DNA of 64,000 nt from UBA7672 sp965229115 (GTDB lineage: Bacteria; Pseudomonadota; Alphaproteobacteria; Caulobacterales; Hyphomonadaceae), in the NCBI GenBank assembly GCA_965229115.1, contig CBDDIR010000003.1, positions 3,038,001-3,102,000 on the forward strand, read 5' to 3'. The notes below the pieces were generated by a model, which searched no databases, was not told where the DNA came from, and saw only the letters and a list, made by a program, of their open reading frames with translations. Made by a program: the position numbers and the translations under genes. Each line of letters begins with the position of its first letter. Position 1 is the stretch's first letter. Below, one piece after another: positions 1 to 8,662 of this stretch.

Positions 1-141
1 GTCGCTGTGCGGCCAGGCTGCGCCAATGGGTGTCCAGCTGGCTTCCTGTCCATCACCATGTACGCAGTAGAGGCGATGTGTAGGTTTGCGGCCCGGTAGT
101 TTGAGCTGTTGCTTTTGAGGTTGTTGTTTGGGTTTAGCCAT
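1..141 (-). CDS. Small conserved-type protein of the mobile element, cut by the window edge
   Basis: Only the first 47 codons are inside the window. They start at an ATG preceded by a good ribosome site (GGAAGGAGAGCC). A basic, Gln-rich start is followed by a segment reading RLYCVHGDGQEASWTPIGAA. The same pattern (Y-x-V-x-G-x-G, W-T-x-x-G-A) occurs in the protein at 8663-8896, so the two look like members of one short family carried twice by the element. Function unknown. It is convergent with nothing visible and lies upstream of a 270-base gap holding only G+C-rich palindromic sequence. Confidence 0.65.
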   Translation of the reverse strand, partial: MAKPKQQPQKQQLKLPGRKPTHRLYCVHGDGQEASWTPIGAAWPHSD

Positions 142-410
142 GTGGCTCTCCTTCCATGTTTTGCCGTGAGTGACTTCGCGGCGTGATGGGGAGAAGCGCG
201 CATCGGCCATTGAGACGACGGTCAAACCCCGCGCGGGAACCGCGCGCCCGAAGGGGGCGGAGCTGCACGAAGCGAAGCGGAGGAAGCGAGCCGGGTTGAA
301 CGGCGACGGGCCGATGCGAAAAGTCTCACCAGTCTCCACGCCGCAATGACTTCAAGCGCCGTGGGAGGAGGCTAACAAGCTTAACTTTACAATACGAACT
401 GAAGAAAAGT

Positions 411-998
411 TTGAACGAATGTGTTGTGCCGCCTGTCAAGAGACACGCGCAAACTTGGGCGATGGAACGTGAAGCGTACTTTGACATCGATCCTCGCCTG
501 TGGCTCCGCATCTCGAACCATGCCGCATTCACGCTGATGATGACGCGGCGTGCCTATTTGCCCAGCACCGCGCAGTTTGGAGAGGCGGTAATTCTGTGCC
601 CGCGTGAGGACTGCATTCAGGTGTCGGTCGTGTTGTTTCTCGACGGCAAACAACCCGCACTCCTGCGTGAGCGGATTTACGCGGACAGGCCCAGACAGGA
701 ATTGCCGCGCGGTATTGCGCCTGATGAGGCGCGCGGCCAGCGCTACATTGATGGCTATGGCGACCCCGATGACCTGGAGCTTGCACCGCTCATTCCGGCG
801 CAAAGTCCGCCGCCTGCCGATCGACGTTTCCTAGAGCCGTGGGAACTGGATGACGACTGGCAGGGCGGATGGACCGAGGCTGATTATCGTCCTGGCTGCA
901 CCTGTTATCAAAGCCAACCGGATGCAGCGCGTGAGTCTTCCGTTTGCACCTACTGCGGGAATGATCCCCAAGAGAATGACATTCCTGGCCCGTGGTAG
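411..998 (+). CDS. Hypothetical protein with a C-terminal Cys-rich tail
   Basis: A 195-residue acidic reading frame with plausible coding character. No family is recognised. Near the C-terminus it has a C-x-C and a C-x-x-C pair (around residues 170-185, CTCYQ and CTYCG) that could bind a metal; this is inference. No strong ribosome site precedes the first ATG, and an internal ATG at 462 (MEREAYF) is an alternative start. Long shadow frames run on the opposite strand, so the gene call itself is only moderately secure. Downstream, 1074-1091 is a perfect 7-bp G+C hairpin that may end transcription, although no T run follows. Confidence 0.5.
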   Translation: MNECVVPPVKRHAQTWAMEREAYFDIDPRLWLRISNHAAFTLMMTRRAYLPSTAQFGEAVILCPREDCIQVSVVLFLDGKQPALLRERIYADRPRQELPRGIAPDEARGQRYIDGYGDPDDLELAPLIPAQSPPPADRRFLEPWELDDDWQGGWTEADYRPGCTCYQSQPDAARESSVCTYCGNDPQENDIPGPW

Positions 999-1160
999 AT
1001 CGCTGCGGTAGGGATCGTCACCCGCATGGGCCGAAACTGCGCCAGCAGGTTCGGGGCGCAGCCTAGAGCCCGACCCGCGCGGACGCGCGGGAACCGCCCA
1101 ATATGACAGTTTCATTAGTTTGGGCTGGAAAGCCCTGTTTCGCCATCGTAATCAACATGC

Positions 1161-1913
1161 ATGGGTGGTTGGACAGACGCGATATTGCAGGCATTGCCTT
1201 TGGATGGGAGCGCCGTTCCCAAGGGTAATCTTGAAGTTCTGTGCTCTCAGTTTTTAGCTGAAAGCCTCGACCGACATGCTTTTTCTGAATCGATTTTCTA
1301 CCTGCAATCGCGAAAGCAGATTGATTGTGATGCGGTTCATGTATGGCGGACCGAACCTGATTTTCCTGAACGCGACATAGAGGACCTCGCTGGCGGCTTT
1401 CTGAAAAGCCGGACCTGTCTCGATGCTCTCAACATCAACGACGATAGCTACGTTTTCGAGAACACCACTGTGTCGGGCTCAACAGGTGCTGGGTTGTGGT
1501 CACGGCCAGATTTCACATTGGCCGCCATTCGTCGCTTTAAGTACGATCCTCGCCGCTACCTCGATGTGTACAGCTTCGAGCTTAAAAATCGGCGCGGAAC
1601 AAGCGTGGTGGCCGTGCATGAAGCGCTGGCGCATGGCCGCTTTGCACACTTTGCCTATCTCGTCTGTCCACGTTCATCCTTGGATCAAACATCCTCGGTG
1701 GCGATCAGGCAGGCCTGCATGGACCATGGCGTTGGCCTCATCACTTTTGACCTGTCTGTTGGCGAGGCTGATGAGCCCGTCGCAACGGACTTTAGGTTCG
1801 AGGCAAATCCACAGAAACGAAACATCGACCCCGCCGAAGTGGACCGCCACCTTGATGCGCGGCTGTCGTTGAGGGGGAGAACGCGCTTGGCTCAAATGGC
1901 GTCCACCTCATGA
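1161..1913 (+). CDS. PD-(D/E)XK nuclease-like protein, first gene of a three-gene operon
   Basis: A 250-residue protein with the core of a restriction-nuclease fold: R-P-D at 115-117, a strand with Asp135, then F-E-L-K at 139-142. This gives a PD...ExK arrangement with 22 residues between D117 and E140. A helical His/Ala-rich stretch (ALAHGRFAHFAYLV) follows, as in many fold members. The nuclease assignment is inference from these motifs. The stop overlaps the start of the ParA-type ATPase gene by four bases (ATGA), so the two are almost certainly co-translated. No good ribosome site precedes the ATG. Could act in defence or element maintenance. Confidence 0.6.
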   Translation: MGGWTDAILQALPLDGSAVPKGNLEVLCSQFLAESLDRHAFSESIFYLQSRKQIDCDAVHVWRTEPDFPERDIEDLAGGFLKSRTCLDALNINDDSYVFENTTVSGSTGAGLWSRPDFTLAAIRRFKYDPRRYLDVYSFELKNRRGTSVVAVHEALAHGRFAHFAYLVCPRSSLDQTSSVAIRQACMDHGVGLITFDLSVGEADEPVATDFRFEANPQKRNIDPAEVDRHLDARLSLRGRTRLAQMASTS

Positions 1914-2776
1914 CAGGCAAGGTGATTGCAGCCGTCAACAGAAAAGGGGGCGTTGGCAAGACGACACTGGTCATTGCGCTTGCTGATACGCTTGTCTCTG
2001 AGTTCAATTCTTCCGTCGTTGTCGTTGATGCCGACCCCCAAGCGAGCGCGAGCATCGCGCTCATCGGCCCCGAAAAGACGCTCGACCGGAGCAAGCAAGA
2101 CCTATCTCTAAAATCCACGCTCAACGCCCTCAGCACCGATCAGCATGAATTGGACAAGAGATTTGTTGTTGGCCAAGTGAATCGCATCAAAGGGCGCGCG
2201 GACATTCCGCTCGCGCTGGTGTCCAATGGCGAAGAGCTTTGGGACTACGAAGCGGAACTGGCGCAGGTAGGAAAAATCCAGTTCGTTAAAGACGCAATGG
2301 CTGAGCTTCTTTCGTACCTGAAAGAACGGTACAAGTACGTACTTGTCGACTGCCCTCCCGGCCAAACGCAAACCTCCGCCGTCGCGCTGTCAGCCGCTGA
2401 CCTTATTCTTTCGCCGACCGTGCCTGATCGTCTCTCAAACTGGGGGCTGGATGGTCTAGAGCGGTACATCACGGCCAACATGCAAACCAAGCGGCAGAAA
2501 GCCTTCTTTGTCGCCACACGCTATCGCGCATCACTGAACGAACATCGGGAGTATTTCGACCTCCTCGTGAAGCGACAATCAAAGCATATTGCTCTCCTCC
2601 GCAGAGATAGCGAAGCCAGCGCTGGCGCCATCGGAAGTTTCATCGATGAGGACAAGAGATTTGTTGAGCGCATGGGCGTGAAAGAGCCAAAGACGTTTAC
2701 CCAGATTTACGGCAACAAAGCCTCGGTCCAACTTATCGATGTCGCCAAGGCGATTCGGCGGGAACTCGGAAAATGA
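1910..2776 (+). CDS. ParA/MinD-family ATPase
   Basis: A 288-residue P-loop ATPase. The deviant Walker A is at residues 12-19 (KGGVGKTT, with the signature Lys12 and Lys17). The switch strand VVVVDADPQAS is near residue 45 and the Walker B-like YVLVDCPPG near residue 145. ParA-family proteins form ATP-dependent dimers and usually segregate DNA or position cargo. No ParB or CTP-binding partner is adjacent. Instead the gene is translationally overlapped on both sides (ATGA) by a nuclease-like gene and a 115-aa gene. That context differs from a standard parAB locus and suggests a dedicated module. There is no N-terminal HTH extension. Confidence 0.85.
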   Translation: MTGKVIAAVNRKGGVGKTTLVIALADTLVSEFNSSVVVVDADPQASASIALIGPEKTLDRSKQDLSLKSTLNALSTDQHELDKRFVVGQVNRIKGRADIPLALVSNGEELWDYEAELAQVGKIQFVKDAMAELLSYLKERYKYVLVDCPPGQTQTSAVALSAADLILSPTVPDRLSNWGLDGLERYITANMQTKRQKAFFVATRYRASLNEHREYFDLLVKRQSKHIALLRRDSEASAGAIGSFIDEDKRFVERMGVKEPKTFTQIYGNKASVQLIDVAKAIRRELGK

Positions 2777-3120
2777 CGACTCTGGATTTGCTGGCTCTGG
2801 TCAACCGCAATGTTCGGCTAGCCGCTGCCCCCCAGAAGAAGCTGAGCGATTTGCTAGGCAAAGCGCTGAACATTCTCGTGGTGGGCCTTCCTCTTTCGGA
2901 CGCGCAAGCACTCGGCTCATCCGTTTCTGCTGGTTTGCAAGCGCACATTCACACCATGTCCGCGGCAGACCTGAAAAAGCTCCTGAAGCTATGGGACCCG
3001 GTCAGGAAGATTGCCAAGGAGACGACGATCAGCGAAATGCGCGAGATCGCGGTCGCGCTTCTGACGCATCGACTGAGGCCTGAAGTCAAAGTGGCGAAAG
3101 CAAAAAAGGGCAAGCGATAG
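2773..3120 (+). CDS. Small basic protein, third gene of the nuclease-ParA operon
   Basis: A 115-residue, mostly helical protein ending in a Lys-rich tail (KVAKAKKGKR). The start codon overlaps the ParA stop (ATGA). No family is recognised. Its position after ParA would fit a ParA-stimulating or DNA-binding partner, but nothing in the sequence proves this. After the stop the strand holds no gene until the 29-aa peptide at 3348. Confidence 0.65.
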   Translation: MTTLDLLALVNRNVRLAAAPQKKLSDLLGKALNILVVGLPLSDAQALGSSVSAGLQAHIHTMSAADLKKLLKLWDPVRKIAKETTISEMREIAVALLTHRLRPEVKVAKAKKGKR

Positions 3121-3347
3121 TCTCTGGCGATTTGTTCTCCAGATACGCGCTGTTCGCGTGTTGATCTTTCGGAACTAGCCAGCGCGTGTTTTGCCTACGA
3201 GGCGGCTCGCTTCCGCTGTCCTTCGTCCTTTGTGCAGCTCCGCCCCGCAATGCTTGCGGCGTGTCCGGCCTTCTCCGGGAAAGACACTGGCGCTGCCTTG
3301 GGCGTTCCTATCAACCGCGCTTTCTGGCGCGCACTATAGGAGGACAC

Positions 3348-3437
3348 ATGACATTGACTGAACTCACCGCATTGCTGATCGCGCTTTCCGCGCTTCTTCG
3401 ATCTGCCGCTGAGCTGGTTCGTACCATCCGCCGCTAA
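3348..3437 (+). CDS. 29-residue amphipathic peptide with a very strong ribosome site
   Basis: The start codon follows TAGGAGGACAC, close to a perfect Shine-Dalgarno sequence. The peptide is Leu/Ala-rich with a basic C-terminus ending LVRTIRR and is long enough for one membrane-spanning or surface-lying helix. The roughly 225-base leader upstream contains a short perfect hairpin (CCGCAA, loop TGC, TTGCGG). Size, hydrophobicity, Arg-rich end and translation signal resemble small membrane peptides, including type I toxins, but no antisense RNA can be shown. Function unknown. Confidence 0.5.
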   Translation: MTLTELTALLIALSALLRSAAELVRTIRR

Positions 3438-3509
3438 GCACTTCATCCGTTGCGCTTTGACGCGCAGCGGATTTTCAAACCGTCCCATGGCATTAGAGAT
3501 CAGTTCTGC

Positions 3510-3977
3510 TCAAGCGCGGAATTCATCTAGCGATATTGCCATTCCGCCGTGGTCTCGCACAACTTGAAGCAGGCCGCTGTCTCTCGTGAGTAATGTGAGT
3601 TTCTTCTTGATGGCTGTGATTGCGATCAGCGCATCTCGGTCTTGATTAGTACTCTTTGAATTCTTGCCTTTGGCTTTGTCCGCCGCTTTTATCGCAGCAA
3701 GCAGATCAGCAAACAGATTGTCGCCATCGTCCCATTCGCTTTCATCCCAACTGGACACGCCCCAGACTGCTGATGACGTAGGCACCTGTTCGGCGCTTAC
3801 GTCTTTGAAGACGGCCAGCAGTGCTGCTTTCGTGGCAGGATCGGGGGTGGCATTTAGTTCGTCGCGTTGAATATGTGTTGCAAATACTGCAACGCCAGAA
3901 AGTGTTTCTAGCGCAAGCTCAGCCTTCAGGATGGCATTGAAGACGTTGGTGTCCAGGATGTAGCCAGTCATCGCCAT
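3510..3977 (-). CDS. PIN-domain ribonuclease (VapC-like toxin candidate)
   Basis: A 155-residue protein beginning YILDTNVFN, the first acidic motif of PIN domains. Further acidic positions follow (Glu in QRDEL, Asp in NQDRDALIA, Asp in LLTRDSG), matching the usual four-acid active site. PIN toxins cleave RNA with Mg2+. The ATG overlaps the stop of the upstream 103-aa gene (TGATG), so the two form a cotranscribed pair like a toxin-antitoxin operon, though the partner is not a recognised antitoxin. A second ATG lies two codons in. Confidence 0.75.
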   Translation of the reverse strand: MAMTGYILDTNVFNAILKAELALETLSGVAVFATHIQRDELNATPDPATKAALLAVFKDVSAEQVPTSSAVWGVSSWDESEWDDGDNLFADLLAAIKAADKAKGKNSKSTNQDRDALIAITAIKKKLTLLTRDSGLLQVVRDHGGMAISLDEFRA

Positions 3978-4288
3978 CAATCGCGAAGGACGATGTGGTT
4001 GAAGGGTACACGCAACGTTGCGAGATAAGGAATTGGCCCAGGCGCGTCGTCAGGCGACTTGCCGCGTGTGGAATGCGTATATGCGAGTGCCCAAGCGGCT
4101 GTGCGAATATCATCGAGGCGCGCAGCGAAATAGGCTTTCACTTTGTCGGCGTCTGTTGACTTGATCTCATCATCGACGAATGCAGGCGGCATCCGCAATT
4201 TGACTGTGTAGCCTGCGACTTCGGCGTCAAAGTCCACACCGCCATTCACGATATAGATATCCAGAATTTCAATTGTCGGCTCGGCCAT
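3977..4288 (-). CDS. Hypothetical partner of the PIN-domain protein
   Basis: A 103-residue acidic protein of mixed strands and helices, read just ahead of the PIN gene and overlapping it by one base. No HTH, RHH, AbrB or Phd motif is visible, so it is not a classical VapB. Its size and position suggest an antitoxin or immunity role; this is inference from context only. The start at 4288 (MAEPTIEIL) was preferred over a longer open frame because the extension is a shadow of the relaxase gene tail. Confidence 0.55.
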   Translation of the reverse strand: MAEPTIEILDIYIVNGGVDFDAEVAGYTVKLRMPPAFVDDEIKSTDADKVKAYFAARLDDIRTAAWALAYTHSTRGKSPDDAPGPIPYLATLRVPFNHIVLRD

Positions 4289-4355
4289 GCTGCCCCCTCT
4301 TGCTTCAGGGCAATGGCATAACAGATATTCAGTCCGTTGCCGATTGCAGCGGATT

Positions 4356-6053
4356 TTATTGCCCTGGTCCGTCGCGGGTACGACCGGGAGAACGGGTGTT
4401 TCCTCTCGGTCGTGCGCGTTTGCGTAGGAGCGCCTGCGTTGCAACCTGCGCCGCAGATTTTTCGGGGAAGGTTTTCGCACTGTCTCGCGCAGCCGATGGC
4501 GTAGCGCCCTTATCCTGTGACTTATGTGCGGCGCGGCGGCGGTTGAACGTGCGCCATTCTTGCCTGTGAAGCGCGTGTAGCGCGCCACGCTCTTCCCTCT
4601 GTCGAGCGCCCAGCGTTTCCCTCGTCACGCCACGCCGTAAGTTGATCTGAGCCGCCAGCGCCGCCCGTTCCCGTGCTTGCTGGAGACGCAATCTCTCGAA
4701 TGCTTCCTGCCTGAGACGATCAGCCTCCAGCTTCTTGCGGGCTGCAAACTCTTCCATGGCCCGTTTGACCACGCGGGACTGTTCATCGCGCAGGGCAGTG
4801 AATGCTCTTTCCCGATCAAGCTTGATCTGCGTCCGCAGCGTTTGCCAGTAACCGCTTGGCATACGCGGACGGAACGGAGCGTAGGTCGCCTCCATCTGGC
4901 TGCCATATAGGTTTGAGAGAGATTTCCAGCGCGGGGCAAACTGCGCGAAGGCCGCTTTGAACGGCTGCCCGCGCTGCTCCTTGTAGTTCTGCCAGTATTG
5001 ATCGCGCAGCCGTTTGGAGAGTGCGCTGCGCTCCTGCTTGTGACGTTGTCACAGCGCGTCGCGCTCGGTTTGGTAAATCTGCTTCCAGTGAGCGCGGTAG
5101 TGATCCCACGCGCGCGCATGTTGCTGGCGCAGCGCATCCATGCGCTGGCGCTGAACGTCTTTTACCTGCGCCGCTTCATCGGGCAGCGTCACGGCATCCG
5201 GCCTGACCGGAACCGCACTTCCTGCACGCGCAAATGCTTTGCGGTTGGTCTTACGCGGGACCTGACTTTCAGGGGGCGGGGGTGATCGGTCCGGTGTTTG
5301 TACCTGCGCGGCTTTGTCGTGTTGGGCGGTCGGCCAGCCGTGATAGGCAACACGAAAACGCGCCTGAAGGCGCATGTCTCCCGCAGGCGGTTCAAACGCT
5401 GTGTTGGCTTCCCGCGAGCCTGCACGTCCCTCAACACGCGCGCTCTTCAGCTCCCGATCCCGCCTGCGCGAGGCGAGGTCGATAATGTTCTCGCCCTTCG
5501 CGCGCGCCTCGGCATTTACCTCACGCTGCTGGCAATGGATCTTACCGCCCGTCCGCTCGTAACCAAGCGCCCATTCCTGCAAGCGCAAACGGTCGTTCTT
5601 CAAAGATGCTGCCTTGCCCGTTTCAGGGTGAACAAGATTGGCAATGACATGGAGGTGCTGCGTTACGCCGTCCGTATGGGCCGCGACCACATGCTCGTGG
5701 GCCTCCATCTGAAGCGCGACAAGCGCCTCCCTTGCGGCACTTTGCATGGCGGCGCGATCAGGCTGCTCGTCCGGCGCCCACGCAAGTATCAGATGGTAAA
5801 CAGGCCGCTCGACCTTGCGGCCCGTGAGCTTCACAGGGCTATCCGCATTCTCTTCATTCCATGTCCGCTTGAGGGCATCGGCATGCAGGGCGGTCCAGGC
5901 CATCATCCGGCCTGCACGGGCCGCGTCATCGGTCGGCAGGTTATGACAGCTTATCCACGCCACGCGGCTCGTCTCCGCGCCCTCGCGCAGACCACCAGCG
6001 ATATAGGCGACCGCGCCCTTGAAGCTTTTCCCGCGTAGGGCTTTTGCGATCAT
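4356..6053 (-). pseudogene. mobA: MobA-type relaxase interrupted by an in-frame TGA
   Basis: The first 334 codons encode a relaxase domain with an N-terminal Tyr region (GAVAYIAG) and the HxHxxxN metal-binding motif (HLHVIAN) after EHVVAAHTDG, typical of the MobA/VirD2 fold. A TGA at 5051-5049 stops the frame. The same frame then stays open for 51 codons to an internal ATG and on for 179 codons of Arg/Gln/Glu-rich coiled coil. Together these make one protein of about 565 codons. Removing one nonsense codon (CGA to TGA would suffice) restores it. The start overlaps the MobC-like gene (ATGA). The truncated protein keeps the whole nicking domain and may still work. Confidence 0.85.
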
Positions 6054-6481
6054 AACAGGCGGTCGAGCTGGCGCTCGATGGACAGGAGAAGGGTCCTCAA
6101 CTCGGTCAGTTCATGTCCGGCAGGACCCATGGGGAGCCGTCCTGTCGTATTCGTGTGCCGCGCGATCTGGTTGAGATTGACGCCAACGCTGCGAAGCTGA
6201 CGGACAAGGTTAAAGAGCAGCGGGTCGCGCTGCGCGGAAAGCGGCGCTTCCCCTATGGGCCCCGTGTCATTCGCGGGCGCTGCATACGTTTGTATGCCGT
6301 GAAGCGCGCGACGCAGGATCAGCTCGGACACGCTCACGCCGGAGAGCAATGCCTCCTGCCGCAGACGTGCCTGTTCCTCTGCTGTGACGCGCAGACCGAT
6401 GTGATGGACACGCGCGTCGGCTACCGTCTTGCGAGGACGGCCACGCTTCTTTTCCAAGGCTTGAGAATTGTGTCGCGACAC
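6050..6481 (-). CDS. mobC: MobC-like relaxosome accessory protein
   Basis: A 143-residue protein with a basic start (KKRGRPRK), then a ribbon-helix-helix-like segment (HHIGLRVTAEEQARLRQEA) and the MobC-type LVRQLRSVGVNLNQIARHTN motif. Such proteins bind oriT, open the DNA and help the relaxase load. The start codon is GTG. The stop overlaps the relaxase start (ATGA), the standard mobCA order. The divergent gap to the coupling-protein gene holds the likely oriT. Confidence 0.85.
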   Translation of the reverse strand: MSRHNSQALEKKRGRPRKTVADARVHHIGLRVTAEEQARLRQEALLSGVSVSELILRRALHGIQTYAAPANDTGPIGEAPLSAQRDPLLFNLVRQLRSVGVNLNQIARHTNTTGRLPMGPAGHELTELRTLLLSIERQLDRLL

Positions 6482-6502
6482 GCGGCGCTGCTCTCGATTG
6501 TA

Positions 6503-6599
6503 TCACTGCGTAAGCAGTGACGGGTCAGGCCCTCCTGCCAGATGGCGGTCCCGCACGCCGGGGTCGCCATGTTTTCGTAAAACGAAAACAATATCTGGC
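6503..6599. other. Candidate origin of transfer (oriT), nested inverted repeats
   Basis: This divergent gap between mobC and the coupling-protein gene holds four perfect inverted repeats. One is a 7-bp hairpin with a 4-base loop at 6503-6520. GCCAGAT at 6537 pairs with ATCTGGC ending at 6599. ATGGCG at 6542 pairs with CGCCAT at 6565-6570. A 9-bp arm pair spans 6570-6590 around AAA. The sequence TCCTGC at 6533-6538, just after the first hairpin, resembles MOBP nick regions. Position and structure fit an oriT; the nick site is inference. The last repeat could instead be a recombinase or regulator site. Confidence 0.5.
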
Positions 6600-6772
6600 T
6601 CCTCCCACAATCAAGTCGCGGGAATGGTTACATAAACGCGCGGATGGTTCAAGAAATTCACGAGCACGCGCACACCATGGCGTGCGCGCATCGTTCAAAA
6701 TTTTCAAACGCGCGTAGCGCGTGCGTTCACTGAACCACACTCATGCTCTCCCCTCGGGTTGGAGGAACGCGC

Positions 6773-8593
6773 ATGAGTTTTCCGGTTGCGCTGCCGCGTG
6801 GTCGCGGCGAGACGGATGAACGTCTGCATGCCACAGCGCACTGGGCGCATGATGCGCTGATTGAACGCTTTCGCCTGATGCCTGACATGGCGCGCGGTAC
6901 GGATGCCATCCTGCTCGGCGCTTATCCGGCGCGCGAAGGACACGCATGGTTTATGGCGCAACGCGCCAACCTCGCGCGGCTCTCCGAGCAGGCGAGCCGC
7001 AGCGCAGAACATACAAGCGGATTCGAGGGTTGGCTGCGTGTGGAATTGCTCAAACGCTCCTACCTCGTGGGGCTGAAGGATGACCGCCACCTTGTAACCG
7101 TGGCGGGCTCCCGCGCGGGTAAGGGCCGCTCGATGATCCTGCCGAACCTGGCGCTTTATCGCGGCTCAGTCGTGGTGATTGACCCCAAAGGGGAAAACGC
7201 CACATTAACCGCGCAGCGCCGCGCCGATCTTGGCCAGAAAGTCGTCGTGCTAGACCCGTTCAAGGTGGCTGACATCGACCCGGTTTTCCGGGGAGCGTTC
7301 AACCCGTTTGATCTTCTCGATACATCCTCCCCTGCGATCGTGGATGATGCGGCGCTTCTGGCCGAAGGGCTGGTGATGGCGGGGAGCGAGCGCGACGCGC
7401 ACTGGGATGAAAGCGCCCGCAACCTGATACGGGCGCTCATCCTGCACCTGAAGGTCAGCCAAGCTGACCCCACGCTTAAAACGCTGCGCCGCTTCCTGAT
7501 GGAGGGCGACCGTCGCGGCTTCGCAGCGTTCATGCGCGGCGCAAGCGAGGAGGAACGGGAAGCGGGGCCACGCACCGCAACTGAATACCTGCTTATGCAG
7601 ATGAGCGAGAGCGAGTCGTTTGAGGGCGCCATTGCCGGAACGGCGGCGACCATTCTCGAGATGGGCGAGAATGAGCGCGGGTCGGTCTTCTCCACCGCCG
7701 CGCGCAATACGGGGTTTCTGGACAGCCTCGAATTAACCGAGACGATAGAGAAATCCACCCTCGCGCTGGATGAACTCAAGACCGCGCCGCAAGGGCTCAC
7801 GCTTTATCTCTGCTTGCCCGCGCACCGTATCGGCACGCATGCGCGTTGGCTCCGCGTGATGATCGCCGCCGCGCTCAACACGCTTTATAAGAGCCTTGCG
7901 CCACCTGCCGCCGGCGCGCCTGTCTTGTTCGTGCTCGATGAGTTCGCCGCCCTCGGCAGGATCGATGTCATCGAGAAAGCCGCGGGTTATGCGGCGGGGT
8001 TTGGCGTCAAGCTCTGGACCATCCTGCAAGACCTCTCGCAGATCAAAGCCCTCTATCCGCAGTCGTGGGAAACCTTCCTCGGCAATGCTGGGATGCTTCA
8101 GGTCTTTGGCGTATCCGACCGCGAGACGACAGAGTTTGTCTCGAAGCTGGCGGGCGATATTGAATCGCGGCGCATCACGCGCACCGCATCTGAAAACAGC
8201 GGCGAGAGCGTTGCTGCGCCGCCCAACCAGGGCCGCGCGCGCGGGCTGGTTGGCCCCAGCTCGGCGCATACCATGTTCAATGCAGCCACCACGCTTCTCT
8301 CTGACAAGGCCAGAACCCAGCAATCGGGGCGCAGCGCATCCGAAGCGGAAGGGTTGCATGTCGTGCCGCTCATAAGGGCCGATGAGATCGGCCGGTTCTT
8401 CGCGCGGGAAGCGGGGGCTTCGATGGTCATCTTGAAAGGCCATCCGCCCTTTGCCCTGCCGCGCCTCAACCGCGATGAAGATCAAAGGTTTGCCACGCTC
8501 TTTCCCGATACGGCGGGGCGATGGGATGAGCTTGATGCGAGCCGCACGGACTTGATCGCGACGCTCTCGCGCGAAAGCCCCAGGCATGTGTGA
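6773..8593 (+). CDS. traG: TraG/VirD4-family coupling protein (T4CP)
   Basis: A 606-residue ATPase that would link the relaxase-DNA complex to a type IV channel. Walker A is GSRAGKGRS at about residues 112-120. The following PNL and VVIDPKGEN segment is typical of VirD4, and Walker B is VLFVLDEFAALGR near residue 385. The conserved LQDLSQIKALYP region follows. No membrane helix is seen at the N-terminus, unlike VirD4, so it belongs to the shorter soluble type. The start at 6773 was chosen over 6743 because GGAGG lies just upstream. No channel genes are in the window, so transfer probably uses a co-resident system or genes further left. Confidence 0.9.
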   Translation: MSFPVALPRGRGETDERLHATAHWAHDALIERFRLMPDMARGTDAILLGAYPAREGHAWFMAQRANLARLSEQASRSAEHTSGFEGWLRVELLKRSYLVGLKDDRHLVTVAGSRAGKGRSMILPNLALYRGSVVVIDPKGENATLTAQRRADLGQKVVVLDPFKVADIDPVFRGAFNPFDLLDTSSPAIVDDAALLAEGLVMAGSERDAHWDESARNLIRALILHLKVSQADPTLKTLRRFLMEGDRRGFAAFMRGASEEEREAGPRTATEYLLMQMSESESFEGAIAGTAATILEMGENERGSVFSTAARNTGFLDSLELTETIEKSTLALDELKTAPQGLTLYLCLPAHRIGTHARWLRVMIAAALNTLYKSLAPPAAGAPVLFVLDEFAALGRIDVIEKAAGYAAGFGVKLWTILQDLSQIKALYPQSWETFLGNAGMLQVFGVSDRETTEFVSKLAGDIESRRITRTASENSGESVAAPPNQGRARGLVGPSSAHTMFNAATTLLSDKARTQQSGRSASEAEGLHVVPLIRADEIGRFFAREAGASMVILKGHPPFALPRLNRDEDQRFATLFPDTAGRWDELDASRTDLIATLSRESPRHV

Positions 8594-8662
8594 TGCTGGG
8601 GTCTCGCGTCCGGCAGGAAGGCAGATCAGAGCCGGAACTGACTTGATTGGGCCCGCGCGCTT

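Noticed and set aside
4356..4895. Separate gene for the relaxase tail
   Set aside because: Same frame as the relaxase, with 51 open codons linking it to the TGA and no ribosome site before its ATG; better read as the 3' part of the broken gene.
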